Of a stretch of DNA of 9,321 bases, positions 1-6,775 are shown piece after piece. Made by a program: the position numbers and the translations under genes. Within the stretch, counting starts at the first letter, position 1. Every line of letters starts with the position of its first letter. Source of the stretch: Bacteroidota bacterium (GTDB lineage: Bacteria; Bacteroidota; Bacteroidia; B-17B0; Aurantibacillaceae); contig JADJSH010000043.1 in assembly GCA_016711805.1 (NCBI GenBank), forward strand, positions 1-9,321. Reading direction: 5' to 3'. Below the pieces are notes generated by a model, which saw nothing but the letters and a program-made list of their open reading frames with translations, was not told the DNA's origin and ran no database searches.

Positions 1-1316
1 ACGCCTTTAGCAGGATCATTTGCATTCTCCGTTAACAATATAGTTCCATCAATAGTGATATTTTTATTAGTGTATTTATACCAATAAATATCGTCCTCAC
101 CTTTTCCACCTTCTCTATTAGAAGAAAAATAACCAACAGAATCATTTAAAAAGGTAATTCCAAAATCATCTGATTTGCTATTTAAGAATAATCCTTCGTT
201 GCGTTGCATTAACCACTTACCTTCTACTTGCTTAGCTGAAAAAATATCCAAATCACCAAAGCCAGGTAAACCATTTGATGAGAAGTATAACGTTCCGTCT
301 TTTTTAAAAGAAGGAAATACTTCATCGCCAGTTGTATTGATATCAAAACCTAAATTAACTGGTTTATCCCAAGTATCTCCATTTTTTTTACACATCCATA
401 AATCTTGTCCGCCAATCGTTCCAGGCATATCCGAAGAAAATAACAATACGGTCCCATCTGAACTTAAAGTTGGATGAGCACATGAATAATCATCGCTATT
501 ATAGACAAAAGGTTTTGCTTTTGAAAAGGACTTACCATTAACTTCGCTAAAATAAATTTTAGCTCTATTAATAAAGTTTTTATTTTTTTTATTGACAATA
601 TAATTTACGCGAGTGTAAGCGGCAACTTTACCATCTCCTGAAAAAGTTATTGGCCCATCATGAAAATTAGAATTTACTTTTTTAGATAATAATTTTTCTT
701 TTTTAACTTCATTGTTTTTTATCTCAGAAGCAAAAATATTTAGAAAAGGTTGATTGTTTGTTAATGATTTTTCGAAGTCAACAATGTCGTTTATCTTTTC
801 AGCAACAAACACTAATTTATTGTTGATGATGATTGGACAAAATTCAGAACGTTTTGTATTGATGGACTCTACATTTTTTACTTCATATTCTTTTGGCTTT
901 GATTCCCAGAATTTTATTTCCTGACATGATTTAATTGCATTTTTAGCTGTTACGCTTTTTTCATTTTCTTCTAAATACACATAATACTGACTTAAAGCTT
1001 CCGAGTATTTATTATTTGATTTAAGAACATTTCCATAATTATAATTTACTTCGGTTGGCACTTTACCCATGCTCAACGCTTGCGCATAATAACTCTCTGC
1101 TTTTGTATAATTATTCAAAATACGATAGCAATCCGCTAACTTAATCAAAGCTACTTGCTTGTCATTAGATTTACCTTTAGATACTTTTTCGTAAGCTGGA
1201 ATCGCTTTAGCGTAATTAAATTTCGAAAAGTGCTTTTCAGCCTTTTTCATTTGAGCTACACCCACCAAGGCAATAAAACAAAAAATGGTGGATATATATA
1301 TATTAATTTTTTTCAT
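1..1316 (-). CDS. PorE-like TPR / PD40 propeller / OmpA-family protein, C-terminus cut by window edge
   Basis: An uninterrupted frame of 438 codons runs from an ATG at 1316 to the left edge. Residues 1-21 form a signal peptide ending ALVGVA before Gln22. Residues 23-135 are helical TPR-like repeats (ADCYRILNNYTKAESYYAQA at 61-80; NYGNVLKSNNKYSEAL at 93-108). Residues about 145-412 look like a five-bladed WD40-like/PD40 propeller, clearest in SSDGTVLLFSSD (285-296), KKDGTLYFSSNG (338-349) and DSVGYFSSNREGG (392-404). From about 419 (NITIDGTILL) a carboxypeptidase-regulatory-like fold begins. This order matches PorE of the T9SS, which ends in a peptidoglycan-binding OmpA-like domain; that end would lie outside the window. 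Expected location is periplasmic, at the outer membrane. It starts 21 bases after porP/sprF, a common pairing in Bacteroidota. It may be a paralogue serving this operon rather than the core PorE. It is the only gene here with no frameshift. Confidence 0.9.
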   Translation of the reverse strand, partial: MKKINIYISTIFCFIALVGVAQMKKAEKHFSKFNYAKAIPAYEKVSKGKSNDKQVALIKLADCYRILNNYTKAESYYAQALSMGKVPTEVNYNYGNVLKSNNKYSEALSQYYVYLEENEKSVTAKNAIKSCQEIKFWESKPKEYEVKNVESINTKRSEFCPIIINNKLVFVAEKINDIVDFEKSLTNNQPFLNIFASEIKNNEVKKEKLLSKKVNSNFHDGPITFSGDGKVAAYTRVNYIVNKKNKNFINRAKIYFSEVNGKSFSKAKPFVYNSDDYSCAHPTLSSDGTVLLFSSDMPGTIGGQDLWMCKKNGDTWDKPVNLGFDINTTGDEVFPSFKKDGTLYFSSNGLPGFGDLDIFSAKQVEGKWLMQRNEGLFLNSKSDDFGITFLNDSVGYFSSNREGGKGEDDIYWYKYTNKNITIDGTILLTENANDPAKG

Positions 1317-1337
1317 ACAATTTTTTCAATCAATTTT
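1317..1337 (-). promoter_or_regulatory. 21-base spacer before the PorE-like gene
   Basis: The spacer is A/T-only apart from three G residues and shows no strong Shine-Dalgarno, hairpin or promoter. The PorE-like gene is most simply read as the next cistron of the same transcript. Confidence 0.5.
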
Positions 1338-2286
1338 TTACAAATAACGGGGCGATAACATTTTTGATTTAAACGTATTTAAATCAAATCCAATCATAAT
1401 CTCATGCCCATTTCCCAATTTCCTTTGCACTTTTCCTAATCCAGCATCAAATGAATAACCTATTTTAATATTATCCGTGACAATCACTTGAACCAAAGCG
1501 CCAATAGAACCACTAGATCTAGCAAAGGCACCCAACCATAAACGTTGCTTGATTAAAAAATTTAAATTCACATCTATATTTCCAATTGACTTAGATCCTT
1601 TATAAATAATAGTTGGATTAATCACAAAATTATCATTCACAGCAAAACCTTTACTAACAATAGCAAATACGTGAGTACTTAATCTGTACGTTAAATCGTA
1701 TTCGGTTTGTGAACCAGAAACATTTGTATACGAAATTTTATCTTGATACACATAAGCGGCATTTAAATGCGTAGCGCTAAAGCCAGCATAAAAACGAATT
1801 TGATTTTAAAAATAAACCTGCATCAAAATCAGGTTTTAGTTTATTAGTTGAAATATTTGCCATAGCATTAATTTCACCTGGATCTCTGTAATTAATTTTA
1901 CTGAAATCAAATACATAATTTACAACACCTGCTCTTAAGCCAAATGATAATTTTAGTTTACTGTTAATTGGCAATATATAAGAAATGTTACCATAAGCAG
2001 CCGTCACTCGTTTCGGTCCCACGGCGTCATTATAAGCGCTTAAGCCCAAGCCAATTCTTTTTTTCTTTAATGGCCCATGAAAACTAAAGGATTGCGTAGA
2101 TGGTGCACCATCAAACCCACTCCATTGCTTTCTAATATCAAGCACTGCACTTAATGCATCTTTCGTGCCTGCATAAGCAGGGTTAATTACCATTTGATTA
2201 AATTGGTACTGGCTGTACTGTGGATCTTGCTGAGCCATCATTGGCAAAGCCAGCGCACAAGTAAGTATTAATAATATTCTTCTCAT
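1338..2286 (-). CDS. PorP/SprF-family type IX secretion outer-membrane protein (one frameshift)
   Basis: Two adjoining frames join into one protein of about 315 residues, the usual family length. The signal peptide MRRILLILTCALALPMMA is followed by the family signature QQDPQYSQYQFNQ and then NPAYAG. The protein ends in SPRYL, close to the SPRYF terminus common in the family. The rest alternates in beta-strand-like segments, as expected for an outer-membrane barrel. The break lies in a run of five A at 1790-1794: dropping one base restores SNSFYAGFSATHLN and leads into AAYVYQDKIS. I chose the ATG at 2286 rather than an in-frame one at 2316, because the earlier stretch (KLKEI just before it) is the tail of the upstream gene read in the wrong frame. 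SprF of Flavobacterium is needed to secrete the type B cargo SprB. The position directly after a type B protease gene suggests the same role here. Confidence 0.93.
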
Positions 2287-2294
2287 AATCTCTT
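2287..2294 (-). promoter_or_regulatory. Spacer and likely ribosome-binding region of porP/sprF
   Basis: Only AAGAGATT separates the reconstructed protease stop (TAA at 2295-2297) from the porP/sprF ATG at 2286. The purine-rich AAGAGA is a weak Shine-Dalgarno-like element, as is usual in Bacteroidota. The short spacing suggests translational coupling and supports the start at 2286. Confidence 0.55.
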
Positions 2295-2571
2295 TTAATT
2301 TGTAATTTCTAACCAACTTTTTTTCAATACCTTGCCGTTATCGTTTAATTAAATAAAAATAAGTGCCTGATGTAACAGGCTTGCCATTAAATTTTCCATC
2401 CCAGTTATTATTGGTATTATTATATTTTGATGTTTTAAATACTTTATCACCCCAACGATTAAAAATGTGAACATTATTATTTGGATATTTCTCAATATTA
2501 TCAATTACAAAAAAATCGTTTACTCCATCTCCATTTGGAGTAAATCCATTATAAACAATCACATCGCAATC
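2295..2571 (-). other. T9SS type B C-terminal sorting domain of the protease
   Basis: It reads DCDVIVYNGFTPNGDGVND, then NIEKYPNNNVHIFNRWGDKV, then NNWDGKFNGKPVTSGTYFYL. This is the gliding-motility-associated C-terminal family (TIGR04131/CHU_C). The raw frame stops at 2338-2340 after LIKR, too early for the family. Removing one base from the AAA at 2344-2346 gives LINDNGKVLKKSWLEITN and a TAA at 2295-2297, which is the expected last strand. Confidence 0.92.
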
Positions 2572-5500
2572 CGCATTGATATCAACCGTAAATACAATGT
2601 CAGAAACACAACCATTAAAATCTATGGCACTAAGCGTATAATTGGTTGGCGAGGATGGAGTAACAATAGCTTGTATTTGGAATAACATTTGCACTCCACA
2701 TAGGAATTGTTCCTCAATAACGGATAATACTGCTGTATCACCAACACAAACAGCACTAGGCGTAACTACAGGAATAACCGCATTCCCATTTTGAACATCC
2801 ACAAAAGCTGTACTGAAAAAAGCACAACCATTACTTCCTGTTCCTAAAACAGTAAACGTAGTAGGCGTAAATATTTGAACTACCGGATTTGCTCCAAATA
2901 TCATAACAGATAAAGATAAAAGCGCAGTATCAGAACATGAGCCACCATTTGTACCGACCACGCTAAACGTTGTATTTGAAAAAGGTTGAACAACAGTTGT
3001 ATTTGTTGTAGCACCTGTTGACCAATTATAATTTGCTGCTCCATTAGCCACTACCGTCATCGTATATCCAAAACACACGCTGGTTGATGGCGAATTAATA
3101 GTTACAACGGGCGTATTTAAAACATTAATTTGAAGCTTGCTGAATTTTGACAACCAAAGAAATTTTCCCACAACACTGAATAAGAAGTAGATATAAGGTG
3201 TCACAGAAATAACATTAAGCGATGAACCTGTTGTCCAAGTATATGTATTGGCTCCACTCACATTTAATATCACAGATTGACCAGCACAAATAGTTGTATT
3301 AGAGGGGTAATGGAAACAATTGGCAAACTAAAAGTTGTAATACTTATTGTTTTGGTATTAATACAACCAAAACGTACCCAGTACCAGCTACCGTAAAATT
3401 AGTTGTCCTGAGAGTATTTACCGGAACTGAAATTAAACTTCCAGTTGCTACAGATGGAAATAATGTAAATGTATTTGCGCCTAAGTTTGAAAAAGTAACT
3501 AACCCTCCCAAACAAACTGTATTTGTGTTTACATTTGTAAACACACTAGGAAGAGCAACAACTTTAACAGAATCCAATTTAGAACTACCGCAACCAAAAG
3601 GACTTACTCCAGTAATGGTATAAATAGTAGTCGATGTAGGATTAACCGTAAATGAGTTTGTTATAATTCTCCTGGATTAGTTGTAAAACCAGATGCTCCT
3701 GATAAATTAACGGTTGCAGTTTTACCAGCACATATTATTTGATTAGCAGGCGTTACAGTTATTGAAGGAATAGGATTAACCCTTATGGTTATAAAAGCTG
3801 TTTACACATCCTTGCAAATCACTAACAGTAACAGTGTACTTAACTGAAGTTATAGTTGGATTTACAATGATATTAGTAGTTGTTGACCCATTATTCCAGT
3901 TAAAGAATAACTTGAGTACCTCTCCACTTACTGTTGCAGATAATGTTGAATTATCTGCACAAACTGGGTTTGATAGACCAATGGTAATGAAATTGCAGAA
4001 GGCTGAGTAATAGTGATAATTTTAGTTACTGAAACACTGCAACTATTTGGTACAACAACCTATAATTTCCTGCACACAAACCTGTAGCAAACTGAAGAAG
4101 ATGAAACGCTAGCGTCCATGAATAAGATATGGAAAAGCGCCCTCTGCAGTATTAGTGTTGCAGAACCATTACAGGCTCCATTACAAGATGGATTGTTGAA
4201 TTTAATTGACTGTTGGAATAGGACAAGCGTTAACTTGAATGTTTTCGTTGTTGACGAATTTAATCCAGCTGAATTAACCTGTTAAAGTGATGGTATGAGT
4301 ACCCGCTGTATTGAAAGTAAGTGATGGATTTTTGAAAAGTGCTTAATGTAGGTGTAGATGCCACACAACCATAATTCCAAGATGTGATTGCATTAGTTGA
4401 CGTTGACAAATCTGTAATTGTTACGGATTGTCCTTGATTGAGATTGTGGTAGAAGAAAGTAAAAATTGGCAGTTGGAGAAACACAAACCATGAGTTCCAA
4501 TTAGTTTCCTATAAGGACTGTTAGTCATAGCGGTTTGCATTCTTATTTTCTGATCTTCGGTAAACATATACATAGATGCATCATCCGTATAGTCAGCAAA
4601 AATTCATAAACATAACACCATTTGGACCAGTTGAGGTAGAATTAGTTGGACAATTATTTGGTAAGTAAGGATAGGTTTGAGTTCCATAAGATGCTGGTTT
4701 GTGCAGGAGGCGTATCGTTACAGAAATCATTTGCACAAGCCGCATCTCCCCAAACATGCCTAACTCCTAAATAATGGGATAATTCGTGAGTAATAGTTCT
4801 TCCAAATTTGTATGGAGCAGAATAAGTTCCTGATGGAAAAATATTTTGAGACCCAAAAGCAGTTGCTTACAAACCAAACCATCATTTGTAGCAGTTCCTC
4901 CCACTTAAACCAGCTAAAGCAGATAAAGGAGGAAAAGTAGAATATCCTAAAATAGCCGAGGGATTTGTATCTGTTACCCAAATATTTAAATATTTATTGG
5001 GACTCCAAATCGTTGCTGGCTTTACTTGACATTGTCCATAAATGCATTAAATTGCGGCAGTTGTAAAAGCTATGTTGGATTAGTTGCTCCAGAAATTCTA
5101 TTCCAATTTTTTCTTTCATTCCAGGTTCTGGTAAAGTATTTCCTAACGAATCTTTGCCTGCTAACAAAAATGAAATACCCGTATTTGAAATTCCTATTCT
5201 TCCTAAACCATCTTTACTAGCGGCTGCAATAACCGTATTAGTAGCATAGGTTTGAAAGCTGTTACAGGATAAGTACCAGTATTAAAACCAATTCCTGAAT
5301 AATCATCATTTAAATCCTTGGACCCGAGAATTTAACTGTTCCCGAGCTAATGTTTAGGATAAGTCCCAATTGCCTGACCATTATGAATGTACGAATAATA
5401 ACAGGGATTTGAAAGGTTGTTTGAACCCTACTTTAGCGGCCGAACTAGTTATTTAAATAATCTATTATTTTCAGTTGAAATAAAGAATCATATTGAGCTG

Positions 5501-5594
5501 TGAACATGAGTACCACAACCGCGATTTGGAATTTGAGCATAACTACCGAGCGAAATTAAGCTCAAATTAATATGACCCATACTATATTTTTCAT
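2295..5594 (-). CDS. Secreted M43 (pappalysin-family) zinc metalloprotease with PKD, SprB-like and Ig-like domains and T9SS type B sorting domain (many frameshifts)
   Basis: Reconstructed by joining frames, about 1,100 residues. The ATG at 5594 begins a signal peptide (MKNIVWVILI, then after a frame slip SLISLGSYA), followed by QIPNRGCGTHVH, the CGT start typical of M43 proteases. IHNGQAIGTYPNISS, LNIWVTD, GRTITHELSHYLGVRHVWGD, CANDFCNDTPP and YTDDASMYMFTEDQKIRMQ follow in the family order. HELSHYLGVRH is the HExxHxxGxxH zinc site with catalytic Glu. Next come a PKD domain, one SprB-like repeat, about seven Ig-like domains and a type B sorting domain (FTPNGDGVND to KKSWLEITN). The enzyme should be exported by the T9SS and attached to or released from the cell surface, where it would cut proteins. 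Its gene starts about 4 bases after the short type B gene and ends 8 bases before porP/sprF. Dozens of single-base indels break the frame; they look like sequencing errors, but a decayed gene cannot be excluded. Confidence 0.9.
2572..3994 (-). repeat. Array of about seven degenerate Ig-like domains (CHU_C-associated type)
   Basis: Repeating units of about 70-80 residues follow one pattern: a Cys-Xaa-Gly near the start, a central W/F-TG or STG turn, then a V-x-GT strand and a second Cys before the next unit. Examples are ICAGQSVILNVSGANTYTWT, VCFGYTMTVVANGAANYNWS, VCLGGLVTFSNLGANTF, IICAGKTATVNLSGAS and VCVGDTAVLSV. Such arrays in Bacteroidota form stalks between a catalytic domain and the sorting domain. 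Approximate units: 3770-3994, 3555-3770, 3325-3550, 3110-3320, 2915-3110, 2800-2912 (short) and 2572-2795. Several frame slips, some mutually compensating, occur inside. Confidence 0.75.
3995..4204 (-). other. SprB-like repeat inside the protease
   Basis: After frame joining it reads NNPSCNGACNGSATL, a frame-broken GGAFPYSYSWT, then LCAGNY, NSCSVSVTKIITITQPSA. This matches the SprB repeat pattern (SCNGxCxGSA, GGxPPYxYxW, LCAGxYTVTVTD, ITQP) known from the gliding adhesin SprB. It is a single copy between the PKD domain and the Ig-like array. Confidence 0.72.
4215..4480 (-). other. PKD-like domain of the protease
   Basis: NQGQSVTITDLSTSTNAITS followed by WNYGC, then a frame-broken stretch recoverable as ITFNTAGTHTITL and NSSTTKTIQV, has the PKD order (GxxVxFxDxS, W.F/Y.G, Y..AGtytVtLtv). 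It directly follows the last protease segment (KLIGTHGLC at about 4482-4510). PKD domains are common spacers or binding modules in secreted proteases. Confidence 0.75.
4481..5535 (-). other. M43 metalloprotease catalytic domain with propeptide region
   Basis: Segments in order are CGTHV, IPVIIRYIHNGQAIGTYP, a central region with FMDNVK and KYLNIWVTD, LGYSTFP, a DGLV segment, GRTITHELSHYLGVRHVWGD, CANDFCNDTPP, YPYLPNNCPTN, GVMFMNF, YTDDASMYMFT and QKIRMQTAMTNSPYRKL. This order and spacing match cytophagalysin/ulilysin-type enzymes. At least eight frame slips occur in about 1 kb. Confidence 0.88.
4756..4788 (-). other. Zinc-binding and catalytic motif HELSHYLGVRH
   Basis: An intact in-frame HExxHxxGxxH motif encodes three zinc-ligand histidines and the catalytic glutamate of the metzincin clan. 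It is followed by VWGD, as in M43 proteases. It lies in an unbroken stretch, so active-site identity does not depend on frame correction. Confidence 0.93.
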
Positions 5595-5598
5595 TGTT

Positions 5599-5885
5599 TT
5601 ATTTTCCGATAATTCAACCCAACCTTTTTAATAGCAGTTCCATTTTCTATTTCAATAATATAAAATAAGTACCAATTGTTAAACGGCACCGCCTGAGTTT
5701 TTCCATCCCAGACATTAGAAACATTATTGTAATTTGAAGTATTCCAAATTTTATTTCCCATCTAATAAAAAATAGTTACCGTATTGTTTGGAAAATTTTT
5801 AATATTTTCAACTAACCAATTATCGTTTAATCCATCTCCATCTGATGTAAAACCACTAAAACAGTTAATAAACAAGGACCGGTGC
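5599..5885 (-). other. T9SS type B C-terminal sorting domain of the short protein
   Basis: GFTSDGDGLNDNW, ENIKNFPNNTVTIF, RWGNKIWNTSNYNN (one slip near the T-run at about 5763-5774) and GWVELSE show the whole domain. The usual TPNGDGVND is TSDGDGLND here. It resembles, but is clearly distinct from, the sorting domain of the neighbouring protease. Confidence 0.85.
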
Positions 5886-6378
5886 TAGGCAATCGATGTA
5901 ATTAAACAAAAACCGAATCAATAACTACACTACTCGAATTAATTGCTAAAACAGTAACACTATAATAACCAAAAGCTAAACTATCAAACTTAAGTACAAT
6001 TTTGTGTAGGACAAAGCGTTTTGAAGGAGTCCAAATATATATGTTTAAATAGCACTGAACTAGGTGATGTGTTTAAAACTAAAGAAATGAAAACCCATCT
6101 TTTCAGTTTAAACAACTTTCGTTTTGAGGCAATAATGGTTATGCTTAAATCTAAATAACCCACAATGTCCGGCTGTAAAAACCCCTGAGTAATGACATTA
6201 TTAGAATTATTATTAGTTGTGGCTTTAATTGGCTCACCAATATTATAATACACCTCAATTTCCTGAAGAGTCAACACGCCCCACCTCCTCCAGCAGAATT
6301 TATAACCTGCGGAGCGATTTGAGCAAACTGTTTGACAAACAATTCCAAAATAAATATGATAATGATTGAATATTTCAT
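5599..6378 (-). CDS. Short secreted protein with T9SS type B sorting domain (frameshifted)
   Basis: Reconstructed length is about 255-260 residues. The ATG at 6378 gives a signal-like N-terminus (MKYSIIIIFILELFVKQFAQ), then IAPQVINSAGGGG. A slip in the CCCC at 6279-6282 leads to LTLQEIEVYYNIGEPIKATT and VITQGFLQPDIVGYLDLSI. A middle domain follows, recoverable as GFISLVLN, TPSKRCPTQNCT and FDSLAFGYYSVTVLAINSSS; it resembles one SprB-like repeat. The end is a type B sorting domain: GFTSDGDGLNDNW, VENIKNFPNNTVTIF, VWDGK, YFYIIEIENG and GWVELSE. One missing A in 5602-5605 would create a TAA at 5599-5601, 4 bases before the protease ATG; otherwise the frame stops at the TGA overlapping that ATG. 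No catalytic motif is visible, so I infer a structural or carrier role. Confidence 0.85.
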
Positions 6379-6379
6379 G
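6379..6379 (-). promoter_or_regulatory. One-base gene junction (TAA-C-ATG)
   Basis: The fibre-like gene ends GAATAA and the next ATG starts after a single C. Such spacing normally means translational coupling, so the fibre-like protein and the short type B protein are probably made together. Confidence 0.7.
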
Positions 6380-6775
6380 TTATTCAATTACCATATAATT
6401 AAAGCCAAAAGTAAAGAAGGTCCAGATAAATTGGTGGCTGTATTATTTTTAAATGTAACGTTAAAAACCTGTATTTATGGTTGAAATATAGTAAGACATT
6501 TGACCAGGATCCGTATTTGGTGTAACAACAACCGTAGGATTTACACTATAAGATTTATTAAAAGATACTCTGAAGGTGACTCTGCCCTCCCGGATTTATC
6601 ATTCCAAAGTTGTACAACTGCCGATAAAGAACCTTTTAACGTCATTACAAGTTCCTAATGTAAGTGTTACACCTGTAGCGCTTAAACCACATCGCCGTTG
6701 CACTGGTAGTCACTACTGCAGTTGTTGTTTCAGTGCAGCTTTAACATGTCCGTTTTCAAATCTACAAAGATAAAG
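6380..6775 (-). other. C-terminal beta-rich domain of the fibre-like protein
   Basis: Recovered pieces are FENGHVKA, VTTSATA, GVTLTLGTCNDVKGSLSAVV, FNKSYSVNPTVVVTPNTDPG, MSYYISTINTGF, NVTFKNNTATNLSGPS and FGFNYMVIE. The pattern (T-x-C-x-D-V-K-G, FN-K-Y-x-x-P-T-V-V-V-T-P, ending F-N-Y-x-V-I-E) is a recurring cap on tail-fibre-like proteins of Bacteroidota. Frame slips include one at about 6413-6416 just before the last strand. Confidence 0.7.

Noticed and set aside
175..477. Plus-strand open frame of 100 codons, and the other plus-strand frames across the window
   Set aside because: They lie antisense to well-supported minus-strand genes, have low-complexity translations with no recognisable family, and no start context of their own.
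1287..1305. TATATATA tract near the start of the PorE-like gene as a promoter or phase-variable repeat
   Set aside because: It encodes INIYI inside the signal peptide of an intact gene, has only a few dinucleotide units, and lies downstream of the start codon.
2287..2316. Longer porP/sprF start giving MVRNYKLKEI before MRRILL
   Set aside because: Those codons overlap the reconstructed end of the protease (KKSWLEITN) read in another frame. MRRILL begins a proper signal peptide.
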